DNA from: Ehretia macrophylla
Lineage: Eukaryota; Streptophyta; Magnoliopsida; Boraginales; Ehretiaceae
Length of the DNA: 64,000 nt
Direction: 5' to 3'
Assembly (NCBI GenBank): GCA_037974665.1
Contig: CM075782.1
Span: forward strand, 48,717,351 to 48,781,350
Below are positions 10,346 through 20,625 of the stretch, piece by piece; positions within the stretch are counted from its first letter, which is position 1; each line of letters opens with the position of its first letter. The translations under genes were made by a program, and so were the position numbers. The notes below the pieces were generated by a model. It did no database searches, had not been told where the DNA came from, and saw nothing but the letters and a program-made list of their open reading frames with translations.

Positions 10346-11871
10346 TCACATTTTCACTCTTTTATATATAACAAATTTTTGTTATATGCACAAGAAATTT
10401 GTTATAATTCAATACATAAATAGGGATGTCAGTGGGTGGGTTTACCTGAAACCAACAGGTATCCAAAACGATAATAAATTCAATAACAAAACCCGATCGA
10501 GTATATGTTATAATTATACTTTTATAAAGGGTAACCAACGTAACAGGTTATCCAATAGGATATTTGTTAATATTTCTCACGTATGTATTCTTGGTAAAAT
10601 TGTAGTATATGTATGTAATTTGTATGTTGAATGATAATTAATTCACAACTAATATAAAGGTAAAGCAGAACTTGAATTACTATGCACAATTGGAAATAAA
10701 TATTACAATAGATAATAATCCTAGAAAAAGACTTACAGGAGTAAGATCGAAAGTTTTACCAAAAAACAAAAAAAAATCCAAGGAGAATTCTAGAGAATAT
10801 CAAAGAATTAGGAAACGTGAAATAACATCAAGGCATGAATTTGATTTAGTCTCCTAAAAACTTTTATTGCCCCTTTATAGCATTTAAGGTCACTTGCGCA
10901 AGTCTCTGAGTAGAAAGATCTTCATTTTGGAATAATAGCACGTCAAATCACATGACATAGTGAATAGAATCAAGTAGAACTGTCTCTTTCTATGATTATG
11001 CAAACTATGTATGCATGTATATCATAAATTAAAACTCTCTTGCGGGCTAACGGGTTTGCAACTGAAGCCATTTTATATAAGCTGCAATAAAACAATGCAT
11101 AAAATAAGATTGCAAGTAATGTAAACAAGTAGTAAACTATTTAATCAATGACTTTAATTAAATAGTAACTCCCATTAATCTTATTGAATATCACACTCCC
11201 TAAATGGGAAACGGGAATTGTGAGACCCCAAGTTTGCCTTATTTGCAATTACATGTTTTCACCTATTTAAATGCTATTAGAATCAATATATACGTATATA
11301 TGTGAGTTATTAAATGATCTTAGATTAAATGTGCATTTAAAAGACATTTGAAAAACAAATAATAGGACTTCTCATCCTCTTTTGCAAAATTATGTATTGT
11401 ACATTACTTATATGTAATTGTATGCTTATATATAATGTTGTCCCCAAAAAAATAGTCTACTAAATAAATACTATAAGTTAGATAGTTTATCTAAGACTAT
11501 TTTAAGCAAAAATGAACTAAAATAACTAAAATTGCCAACTTTGACTGTGTCGACGATTAGCGCTGAATAGTAACACATATTGCCGAAAAATAGAATTGAC
11601 ATAACGTACAATATATTTATTTTTATAATAATTACTAGAATCCATTAATACAAACTAATACTTTTTGGCTTTATTTTTCCTAGACGGGATAATTAATCTA
11701 CTTCTTCAACTCTTTATTTTTTCTAGTTGATCCTTTAACTTTGCTCATTTGGTTTCTACACCTAATTAAATATGCTATGCTTATCTATTCAAAAAGTCAA
11801 ACATGTACTTACCCGATCATTTTCACTTAGAAATGTAAGATCAAATATAAGTCCAAATTGAATATATACTG
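10346..11871. other. Non-coding remainder of unit A2
   Basis: Holds relatives of the unit A1 blocks around 10430-10480 and 10860-11030. From about 11040 to 11540 there is a segment with no counterpart in unit A1. It contains TGTGAGACCCCAAGTTTGCC at about 11219, which resembles the start of a Ty3/gypsy LTR, but no matching end was found. No gene seen. Confidence 0.4.
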
Positions 11872-12241
11872 TGTTCAATGTGGAATTCGCGGGCCGAGCC
11901 GGGTGCGAGATGCTTCAATCCGAGCCGATAACTTGCATAGAATAAAGGAAAGAGACAGCGGGGCTTGTTTCCCACGTCCCTCCTCGGGCGTGAGAATCAG
12001 TATATTTGCTCGGCTCAATTAGAATTAATAAATTTAGTAATGAAATAGAAAGATTCGAAAAAACTCCCCTTTTGTTCACTTTCCTTAGGCTATTTATAGT
12101 AGTGTGGTTGCCTTTTCTGGAGTGGTCCCCCTTTCGTCCTTATGTGCCATCTTTATGACAAGTGTCCAACAGTGTGGTTTGTTATATCATTCGTGGGCTT
12201 TGGGCCAAATAATATTCTTGGGCTATTTTTTATCCACATCA
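11872..12241 (-). repeat. 3' LTR of Tat element, copy A
   Basis: 370 bp, TG...CA bounded. Pairs with 18969-19341; the two differ at a number of sites, indicating an old insertion. Confidence 0.9.
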
Positions 12242-12258
12242 CTTGCCCCCCAGACCCT
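12242..12258 (-). other. Polypurine tract of Tat element, copy A
   Basis: The minus strand reads AAGGGTCTGGGGGGCAAG directly before the LTR, the expected plus-strand primer for reverse transcription. Confidence 0.8.
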
Positions 12259-12434
12259 TCGAGGCTGAGGATTGGCCTTGGGGGGTCTAGTAGGGCTCTT
12301 ATCTTTACATCTGACGCATTACCTTCTTCCTAGCACTTCGATATTAGCTCCTCTAACCAGGGGTAACGATTCCATGGTGGCTGAAATGAAAGGTCGTGAT
12401 GGTTCGTGCTCCGAGATTTGCGTCGTCCTTTCTT

Positions 12435-12442
12435 TATAAATA
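12435..12442 (+). promoter_or_regulatory. Opposite-strand TATA box inside Tat element, copy A
   Basis: TATAAATA on the plus strand, antisense to the element, followed by a CT-rich leader-like stretch (12460-12590) that ends near GCCATTAGGTACGT. Several Tat-lineage elements are known to carry an antisense gene between integrase and the 3' LTR. This looks like the promoter and leader of such a gene with the coding part deleted. The copy B site at 49768 also reads TATAAATA. Confidence 0.45.
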
Positions 12443-12734
12443 ATGGTGCGTGGTTATCACTTTCACACTTTTCCTTGCCTCTTACCTCTCGCATTCTCTT
12501 AGTTTCTTGTTGTCTTATCTAGTTTTAGCTCGGCTCCGATCAGTTTCATTTTTTGACTCATTCCCTTGCTCGGGTCTTCCCTTAAGCCATTAGGTACGTA
12601 TTTTCTTTCCCACCCTCCTCTTTTATCCGTACACTGGGCTCCATAATCTGCTCGATCTGTATGGTAGATGGTCGGTCTGTACCAAGTACCAACCTTGACA
12701 AAGCGTCAGCTTTCTTATTTTCTACCCTTGGGAT

Positions 12735-13065
12735 CTACCGAATGGTGAACTTTTTAAGTCCCGATATTAACATCTTCACCTTCCTGAGGTATGCCCTCAT
12801 CATTGCATCTTTTGTCTCAAACTCCCCTATTACTTGGCTTGCCACCAATTGGGAATTTGTAAGAGCATCTATGGATTTAACCCCGAGCACGATTGCTGTC
12901 TTGATCCCAGCAACTAGCGCCTCATACTCCGCCTCATTATTAGATGCTGGGAATGCCAATTTCATTAAGTACTAATATTCATTTTGTGAGGGATCGAGTA
13001 TTACAACCCCTGCCTCACTCCCCTGCTTGCCCGATGCCCCATCTACCTGGACCTGCGAAGTGGCT
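12735..13065 (-). pseudogene. Archaeal-type RNase H domain of Tat element, copy A
   Basis: The minus-strand frame contains VDGASG, then an in-frame TAG shared with copy B, then FPASNNEAEYEALVAGIK and a DALTNSQLVASQV segment. This is the second RNase H typical of plant Tat elements. In copy A the third acidic position reads Asn (TNSQL); copy B keeps Asp (TDSQL). The frame continues to a stop near 12590 where integrase would be expected. Confidence 0.75.
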
Positions 13066-13079
13066 AAGCCATCTTCCTC

Positions 13080-13472
13080 TGCTCTCCCCGTGCATTCCAC
13101 TAGGAAATCTGCGACTGCTTGAGCTTTGATGGCCGTCCTTGGCTAATAATTGATATCGAATTGGCCTAACTCTACTGCCTATTTCATCAGTCTCCCTGAC
13201 ACTTTTGGTCGATGCAACACTGTTTTCAAAGGGATATCAGTCATTACTTTTATCGAATGGGCATCAAAGTAAGGTTTCAACTTTCGTGAAGCCGTGACCA
13301 AGGCCAATGCCATTTTCTCTATCATCAGGTATCGAAGCTCAACTCTCCTTAGCATTTTGCTGACGTAATACACCGCTTTCTAATCTATTCCCTCTTCTCG
13401 AACCAGACCCGCCGTTACCGCTGTCTCGGAATATGCTAAATACAATATAAGTTCATTCCCCTCTTCGGGTCG
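13080..13472 (-). pseudogene. RNase H C-terminal half of Tat element, copy A
   Basis: Encodes YYVSKMLRRVELRY...IEKMALALVTASRKLKPYF and a VMTDIPLKTVLHRP segment, the standard Ty3/gypsy RNase H-connection region. A TAG at the Trp after GRLMK breaks it, where copy B still has TGG. The upstream half lies beyond the nested solo LTR, at 15636-15760. Confidence 0.75.
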
Positions 13473-14903
13473 TATAACGATCCCAACTCGGCCCTTATCA
13501 AGATTAGGTCAGAATCTACGTTTATCGTTGTTGCGGTCTCGTGTACATAACTTTCTATGAAAAGGAACAAGAAATAAATAGTTATACAATAACATGCTTT
13601 TATGTAATAATTTAAGTACAAAAGGGTGTTACAACATCTGAGATCTGATAACTACTCAGCTATCATACAAACTGAGGTTTCAGTACTGCTACCCTTCTTC
13701 CCGAAATTAATACAACAAACTCTAACTTTTACAACTTGGATCCAACTATGACAGCAAGAGGCTTCGAGCATGTAAACATTCAAAGTCAATTTCTATTTCA
13801 AGCTAAGTTGCAACTGCACTGGGGGGGAGAAAAGAGAGTGAGCTCTGGGGAAGCTCAGTAAGGATGAAATAGAAGAGTTTTGAAAACATTTATGGTCGAT
13901 CTCTTTTTCAAATCATGATGCAAATCACGTACGATAGTATTAACAAACTGTCCATATAAGATATAATAACATATGATAACTAGTAGAAATTATTATCACA
14001 TTTGAATCACGTATTAATAACAGTATCATTTAGTGACATATAACCACAACACATATCAGCCTACTCTTCGAGGGTGGAATGCCAAACGAGAGTAGGACAC
14101 TACTATCCGAGGGTGGTACCAAGCAAGAGTAGGAACAAGTCGATCATTTCACGAGGTTGCCAGCCTTGATCACAATTCCAACTTCTTATCTCTCCCAAGA
14201 GGATACTCCGGATTGTATCCAAAATCTATGACCGAACTCCCCGAGTGTGGAGATCGCCAAGCAGGAGAGGGAATAGGTCCACGATAGACACGGGAACACT
14301 GGCAAGCCCTATACCGCCCGGCGTTCGTGCAAGCTATCGGGCCTGAGGTTGCAACCCCTAATTTTAATAACACACAAGCATGCACACGTATTCACGTAAC
14401 ACACAATTGATAATTAATTGTATAGTTTATGATCATGCGCTATGATAAACACGTAGGTGGAGAACAACAAAAGAGGTTGTCTCCGGTTAAGTACCTTTAA
14501 CAATATTAATTCACTGGAAGTTCAAATAACTGAATAAAGCCGTATCATACCAAGTAGCCACAAAGGGTGATTAATTTCATAAACAGTTCGCTTTTAGCTA
14601 ATAATTCCAAAAATATATTATTAAAGTTAATTCTAGTTCAAATGTAACAAATAAAGAATATTAACAAACATGAAATATATCTTAAGCTAGAATATTAAAA
14701 TAACAAATCATTATATAATAATCATATAAACATATAAGATGCTATTTTTAATAAAATCTCCACACCTTAAAATGCCAAAAATTGGAGAAGATTCGGACTG
14801 ATTTTGAAACTTTCGGAACGTTAACTAACTAAATCAATATAATTTAGTGGAATCGAGCCAGATAAAAGTGTCTGTCTATTTGATTTCACGGGGTCAAGTG
14901 ACC

Positions 14904-14913
14904 CCTTTATATA
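14904..14913 (-). promoter_or_regulatory. TATA box of the solo LTR, copy A
   Basis: The minus strand reads TATATAAAGG, followed by GGTCACTTGACCCC. It is the likely core promoter of the LTR and is conserved in copy B. Confidence 0.5.
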
Positions 14914-14937
14914 GGTTTTCAAGGCTGACGCAGGAGA

Positions 14938-15112
14938 AACACATGTCCCGTCATGTGTCTCACATGCGTGGCATGTCCACGCATGTGTGACACGTATCCC
15001 CCTACGTGTCACGCATACGTGGCATGTCCACGCATGTGTGACACGTGTCCTTCCACATGTCTTGCATGTGTGGCACGTCTTGAGACACGTGTCACTTCCC
15101 GAGAGTGACACC
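14938..15112. repeat. Tandem ACGTG/G-box repeats in solo LTR, copy A
   Basis: Imperfect ~55-60-bp repeats rich in GACACGTGTC and GCATGTGTG motifs, upstream of the LTR TATA box in its reading direction. CACGTG is the plant bZIP/bHLH G-box core. Probably an LTR enhancer. Confidence 0.55.
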
Positions 15113-15635
15113 AATGTTTCATTTTTTGCCTGTTTCGGGCGCAGGTGTCACGATTTTTGTATTTTCAGGCCGGGATGCAATTTTGCCAAACTTCGCCATT
15201 AAGTAGTACAAGTTAAAGGAAACCTAATGGCTTATGCTCGTTTTTTACGGTGGGATCCCGATTTTCCTATAATTGGCCCCGAAATGAAACCTCTTTTCTA
15301 GATAAAAGACCCCTAAAATCTGGAAAACAACCGAAATGGTCCGAAAAGTTTAAGAAAATCACTTATACTCTTGTAAGCAGCTGAAAAGTTTTACTTGGTC
15401 ATGTTATGGAGCTTTACATCCCTATAACGACCCTAAACTTACTGTTAATTCATGCTATAAGAACACCTAATAATAGGTTACTATTAATCGTAATACCAAT
15501 TGATTTTTAGATAGTAAGACAATTAACTATAGATTAAATGCAGACAAATAATCACAAGGTACATTTTCTAAAAATAATGAAATAAATAAATATAAATAAA
15601 TACTTGTAAATGCATGGTCGGGCTCGGGTATTACA

Positions 15636-15760
15636 GGCCGAGACAACAACGACGGTGATGCCAAATATCTTTTTAGTTCTGCGAAAGTTGTCGCACATTC
15701 CTTGGTCCATTCGAGACCTTTGGGCCCTATCAAGATTTTAAAGAAGGGTGCACATTTATC
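15636..15760 (-). pseudogene. RNase H N-terminal part of Tat element, copy A
   Basis: Encodes a GPKGLEWTKECATTFAELK...LLSRP segment, the linker into RNase H, ending exactly at the solo-LTR insertion. It is in frame with the RT segment upstream but separated from it by a TGA where related elements have Arg. Confidence 0.75.
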
Positions 15761-15778
15761 TGCTGACTTTGATATAAA

Positions 15779-16750
15779 TCAGCTCAAGGCTACTACTTTC
15801 CCTGCCAAAATTTGTACATCCTTGACACACCTTGGCAGGTCCAAACAAAAAATCGCTTGTATTTTGCTCGGGTTTGCCTCTATTCCTCGGGAAGTTACCA
15901 TGAACCCAAGAAATTTTCCCGCTTTTACCCCAACTGCGCACTTTTTTAGATTAAGTTTGATCCCGAACCTCCTCTTAGTGTTAAAAGCCTCGGCTAAATC
16001 GTCCAAGTGATCCTCAGCCTTCTTACTTTTGACTAACATATCGTCCACATATATTTTCATATTCCTTCCGATCTGACCCTTGAACACTTTATTCACCATC
16101 CTTTGATAGGTTGCCCTTGCGTTCTTCAACCCGAACGACATAACCTCATAATAGTATAGCCCCTTATCAGTTATAAATACGATTTTCTCCTTATCCTCGG
16201 ACGCCATCATAATCTGATTGTACCCTTTGAAAGCATACATGAAGGTCAATAATTCACACCCCGAGGTGGCATCTACCAATTGATCAATCCTCGACAACGG
16301 ATAACAGTCTTTCGGGCAAGCTTTGTTGAGGTCCGTAAAATCGATGCACATCCTCCATTTTCCTAAAGATTTCTCGACCAAGACCACATTTGATAGCCTG
16401 GGCGAGTAGAGTATTTCCTTGATGTGACCAGTATCTAACAACCTCTCCACTTCATCGGCGATAATCTTCTGCTTTTCAACACTAAAATTTCTTCTTTTTT
16501 GTTGTATTAGCCGATAGGTAAGATCGACATTTAAATGATGAGCTATTATGATCGGGCTTATACCTGCCATGTCAATATTATCCCAAGCAAATATATCTTC
16601 ATTATTTAGATGGAAATCAATTATACCTTTCTTGTGAAATTCTACCAGCTCGCTCCTTAACTTAATCTTTTTATGTGGGTCGGTCAACTGCACAGTCTCT
16701 AGCTCTTCCGCTGGTGCTCCCCTCTTCGCGTCCTTCTGTTCATCTGGCAA
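15779..16750 (-). pseudogene. Reverse transcriptase of Tat element, copy A
   Basis: 323-codon open segment. An N-terminal connector is followed by RT blocks with KWRMCIDFTDLNKACPKD (~residues 131-148), GYNQI, SFGLKNARATYQRM and the YVDD catalytic motif (234-237), then the FLGFMVT thumb segment. The first catalytic Asp of RT (normally FMDAF) reads FMYAF here and FMCAF in copy B, so polymerase activity was probably lost before the duplication. The frame ends at a TGA. In copy A it is otherwise open, unlike copy B. Confidence 0.88.
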
Positions 16751-16759
16751 ATCTAGGCC

Positions 16760-17245
16760 TCATTTTGTTTGATACTTCGGTCTTAGGGAAACCACATAGC
16801 ATTCTCGGGCTACCATCTGATCTTCCCGAATCTCGATCACTCCTCTAGGGGTCGGCAACTTTAACACTTGATGGTAGGTAGACGATACTGCTCTGAAATT
16901 ATTCAACATCACCCTCCCGATAATGACATTATAGGTCGAGCTACAATCCACTATGATGAAGTTTGTCATCACTGTGACTTTTTTATCCTCGCACCCCATG
17001 GTCAAAGGTAGTTTGATATAGCCCTCGGCCTCACACCTTGTGCCAGTAAATCCTGCCAACGAACTTATCAAAGGCATTAGGCTCCTCCTATTCAATCCCA
17101 TTCTCAGAAACGTGCTTAGGAAAAGCACATCCGCCAAACTTCCAGTATCAATCATCACCCTTCAGACTTCATAGTTCGAGATTATCACACTTATCACCAA
17201 GGGGTCGTCATGAGGAAGGATGAGACCCCTCAAATCTTTATCAGT
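16760..17245 (-). pseudogene. Aspartic protease of Tat element, copy A
   Basis: Retropepsin with MIDTGSLADVLFL, an FTGTRCEAEGYIKLPL segment and YNVIIGRVMLNNF. It is in the same frame as RT, separated by a TGA in place of Trp. A second TGA just before the catalytic motif (copy B has CGA) truncates the start. The active site DTGS is intact. Confidence 0.85.
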
Positions 17246-17489
17246 GAATGTTAATTTATCTCCTCTTCTCGGGACCTTCCACGCCGGTTCCTTCCCGGCT
17301 TCCCAGACATAAGTTTTTCTTGCTGATGAGGACTTTCCTCATGCAGCCAAACCGCCTACAATTGTTTCAATCACACTGCCGAACCCTCTCCTCGGTTCTC
17401 CTCTATTGTCCCAAGGGCTTCGTTCTTTTTCTCTCTAGGGCCGACCACCCTGCTCAGCTCTTCTCTGGACGTACCTCCCCAAATACCCT

Positions 17490-18900
17490 GCCCTGATGAG
17501 TGCCTCAATTTCGTCCTTCAACTGATAGTACTCATCGGTGTTATGGCTATAGTCATCATGAAACCGACAATACTATTTCTTACTCCTTTTATCGATTAGA
17601 GTAAAAAAATTTTGAGGCTTCTTCAGATCATACTGGTTCTTGATTTCCATTAGGATTTCTCCTCGAGACAAATTCAAAGGCGTGTATTCATTGTACCTTG
17701 GCAGATAGGCTCACCCAGGTTCGGGTCTTTCCCTAGAATCTATGTGACTTTTCCCAACATCCCTATGTTTTCCTCGGTTAACTTATTCCTTCTTTCCTTC
17801 TCCTCGGGTTTTATCCTCATGCCTTTGGGCTTTAAAAGTATCCTTGGCATATATGTACCCTTCCGCTTGGCTCATCAGTTCCTCCATAGACATGGGTTTT
17901 TGTATGGCTAGCGACGCCTGGAATGGGCAGAATCGTAACCCCTTAGTATAGGCCGCCAAGGTCACTGAGGTTTCCACGTTAGGAATCTTGAGGCTCTCTT
18001 TGTTGAAATGTTGAGTGTACGACCTCAATGATTCCTCACCCTATTGTTTAACCGAGAATAGTACTGTCGTATGTATAGTCGGCCTCTTGCTGCTTACAAA
18101 CCTATCAACGAAATCTTCAGCTAATTGCCAAAAGTTCTGAATCGACCCATCCTTCAATTCTCCATGCCACTGGCCCGCGACTCATGTCAAGTATGTCAGG
18201 AACGCCTTACATTTTACAGCGTCTGAGAAGTCAAACAACACCATGTTCTAACTAAAAGTCATCAAAAAGTCCTCGGGGTCAGTTTTCCCATCATAGGAGA
18301 TTATGTTCGGTAACTTAGTCCTATTAAGGAGAAGATCACCTCAGATCTCGGGGGCTAATGGACTACATCAAGCCCTGCTATGGCGCGAGAGACGTTTCCT
18401 ACAATCTGCGTTGGCTCGGGGATTGTTGTTGCCGGCCTCTTTCTCCTGGCTACCTCGGGGCGGCTAACGGGTCCTGAGGATCCCCTATCATCCTCCAGGT
18501 GATTTTGGAATCTGACTTACTCGGTCCTTTCTGGGGGTATCTGCGGGCGGCTGTTGGGTTGAACAGCCGGGTTCACAGGGATGGTAGTTTGTTGATTTGT
18601 AGGTGAAGGTGCTTGGTGTATTTGGGCTAGCTGGCTATTGGTCAAATTGTTCATTGCCTCTCTCATCTCCATGATCATGAGATACATTGTGTTCATATCC
18701 GGGGTTGGGGGATTTTGAGCTGTTTGTAAGGGTATTCTCTGGTTAGCTTGTGGTTGGGTGGAATTCAGGTGGCTGTTTGATGCTAAGTTGGCTTGTGTTG
18801 TGAGGTTTTCTGTATGAGAGGGTGGTACCATCAGATTCGGTGGTCGGGCACTTTGGTCCACCCCTTCGGTCGGTTAAAAGTCCATCACCAGGTTATTATG
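17490..18900 (-). pseudogene. Gag of Tat element, copy A
   Basis: Proline/glutamine-rich N-terminus (18517-18861), then a broken capsid region. The capsid end (17783-18028) has LRSYTQHFNKE...IPNVETSVTLAAYTKGL and AEGYIYAKD. Next is a degraded zinc-knuckle-like C-x-F-H motif near 17540 whose last Cys is Tyr in copy A but Cys in copy B. Several stops and shifts are present. Confidence 0.75.
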
Positions 18901-18954
18901 GCTTCTAGTGCTAACCATTGTGAATCTCAATGAGTTTAGGTGTGATTGTTCACA

Positions 18955-18966
18955 CAGACGGCGCCA
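18955..18966 (-). other. Primer-binding site of Tat element, copy A
   Basis: The minus strand reads TGGCGCCGTCTG, two bases inside the 5' LTR. TGGCGCCGT is the common primer site of plant Athila/Tat elements (tRNA-Asp or -Arg type). Copy B has one change (56292-56303). Confidence 0.75.
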
Positions 18967-18968
18967 AT

Positions 18969-19341
18969 TGTTGAATGTAGAATTCTCGAGCCAAGCCAGG
19001 TGCGAAATGCCTCAATCCGAGCCGAGAACCTACATAGAAAAAAAAGGAAAGAGACAGCGGGGGTTGTTTCCCGCATCCTTCCTCGGGCGTAAGAATCAGT
19101 ATTTTTGCTCGGCTAAATTAGAATTAATAAAATTAGTAATGAAATAGAAAGATCCGAAAAAAACTCCCCCTTTGTTCACTTTCTTTAGGCTATTTATAGT
19201 AGTGTGATTGTCTTTTCTAGAGTGGTCCCCCTTTTGTCCTTATATGTCATCTTTATGACAAATGTTCAACGATGTGGGTTGTTATATCATTCGTGGGCTT
19301 TGGGCCAAATAGTATTCTTGGGCTATTTTTTATCCATATCA
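18969..19341 (-). repeat. 5' LTR of Tat element, copy A
   Basis: 373 bp, TG...CA bounded, followed by the target duplication TACTG. Confidence 0.9.
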
Positions 19342-19346
19342 TACTG

Positions 19347-20060
19347 TATGTGTGTGTGTGTGTCTTATGTCTGTGTAAATGCTTTCATTTTGTTGGATGC
19401 TTTAATTATGAATTCTATTATGTTATCGTGTATAGACAAATATTTATTGTCTTTAGTTTCATTGGGATGACTGAACTTTTATTCGCAGATAAATATTGCG
19501 ATGATTATATAATTTATTTATTTTTATCTTATTGAGTATTAGTTTTGATTTATTTTATTTTTTATATATTGACATTTAAATTGAATTTTTTTTAAAATTC
19601 TTTCCGTTGGTTTTCTATTTAAATTAATTTTTTTTTTTTTAAATTAGATGGTTACATGTACAATTAATCGGGTTTTTTTGAATACTCAGCAATTTCAGTT
19701 TTAATAAGTGATTTTTTAAATCCGTACTATTTTGGTAACATTATGTTATATTAAATGAATACTCAGCAATTTGTTGTCAAATGGATGAAAAAGTAACATA
19801 AAACGTTTCTTTCAAAGTATGACGTGGTGATTATAAGGCAATGATTGGTATATGAGAATAAGTTGGTAATAAAATGACATTTTCAATTCTATTTTAATTA
19901 TCATGTTTGGTATGAGGTAATGAACTTGTGAATCTCATTCCCACATACATGGAATAGTCATTCCAGATCAAATATATGAGAATAGTCCATTCCCAAGTGT
20001 TTGTAATAAACTTGACTACTATACTACTATATAACATAAATTTTATAAATAATTTATTTT
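19347..20060. other. Non-coding module sequence after the Tat element
   Basis: Contains a short (TG)n run and a relative of the 9721-9900 block. From about 19850 there is a segment with GGAATAGTCATTCC-like inverted motifs that reappear inverted near 20740-20770. It may be the left arm of a MITE-like element holding the simple repeat. No gene. Confidence 0.4.
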
Positions 20061-20400
20061 ACAATAATAATTATTATTATTATTATTTTTATAATAATTA
20101 TTATGGAAATAAAAATAAAAATAATAAATAATAATAGTGAATAAATAATAATAATAAACAAATAAAATAAAATAATAATAAAAAAATAAAAAATTATAAT
20201 AGTGATTAAAATAATAATAAAAAACTAAAAATAATAATAAAGTAAAATAATAATAATAATAATAATATTCGGGGTGGTCATTATAGCAGTTCCTTCTGAT
20301 CTTAAAAAATGTACGAAAACCCTACTAACATAATCAGAGAAGACCTACCCAAGCACCACCTTGTTATCATATAGGTGAATATCCCACAATATAATAATAA

Positions 20401-20443
<43 letters not shown>

Positions 20444-20485
20444 TGTTGTTGTTGTTATTAATGTTGTTATTATTATTTTTATTTT

Positions 20486-20544
<59 letters not shown>

Positions 20545-20625
20545 TTTTATTATTATTATTGTTATTATTTATTGTTTTTATTATTATTTATTTATTTATT
20601 ATTATTATTTATGTTTATACTGTTT
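20061..20625. repeat. AAT/ATT trinucleotide repeat tract, copy A
   Basis: Long interrupted (AAT)n and (ATT)n runs. At about 20495-20600 an AAT run is followed directly by an ATT run, so the stretch is self-complementary. A ~125-bp unique spacer (about 20268-20390) with GGGGTGGTCATTATAG sits inside. Confidence 0.9.

Larger units (their letters stand above)
13473..15635 (-). mobile_element. Nested solo LTR (Tekay/Del-like), copy A
   Basis: A 2163-bp segment that splits the Tat RNase H. It begins on the minus strand TGTAATACCCGAGCCCG, like the start of the Tekay LTR at 24367-26659. It is flanked by GGTCG (13468-13472) and GGCCG (15636-15640), a target duplication with one later change; copy B has GGCCG on both sides. 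It has no coding region and ends in TA instead of TG because of one mutation. This is the product of LTR-LTR recombination. Confidence 0.85.
11872..19341 (-). mobile_element. Tat-lineage Ty3/gypsy retrotransposon, copy A
   Basis: Complete LTR-to-LTR element, 7470 bp, with the perfect 5-bp target duplication TACTG (11867-11871 and 19342-19346). Reading on the minus strand: 5' LTR, primer site, gag, protease, RT, RNase H (split by a solo LTR), archaeal-type RNase H, a non-coding piece, polypurine tract, 3' LTR. No integrase is present. The second RNase H and the RT sequence style place it in the Tat (Retand-like) group. It shares insertion site and target duplication with 49205-56679. Confidence 0.92.

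Noticed and set aside
10278..10634. 118-codon frame repeated at 47641-47997
   Set aside because: Starts inside module G, has no family resemblance and is not conserved in other units.
11219..11540. Possible additional solo LTR starting TGTGAGACCCC
   Set aside because: Only a start-like sequence; no matching CA end or target duplication could be found, so not called as an element.
12661..12975. 104-codon plus-strand frame in the Tat element, also at 49994-50308
   Set aside because: Antisense shadow of the archaeal-type RNase H; the real domain reads on the minus strand.
14821..15202. Cys/His/Thr-rich frames of 71-97 codons resembling a metal-binding protein
   Set aside because: They arise from the G-box tandem repeats of the solo LTR and are not kept between copies A and B.
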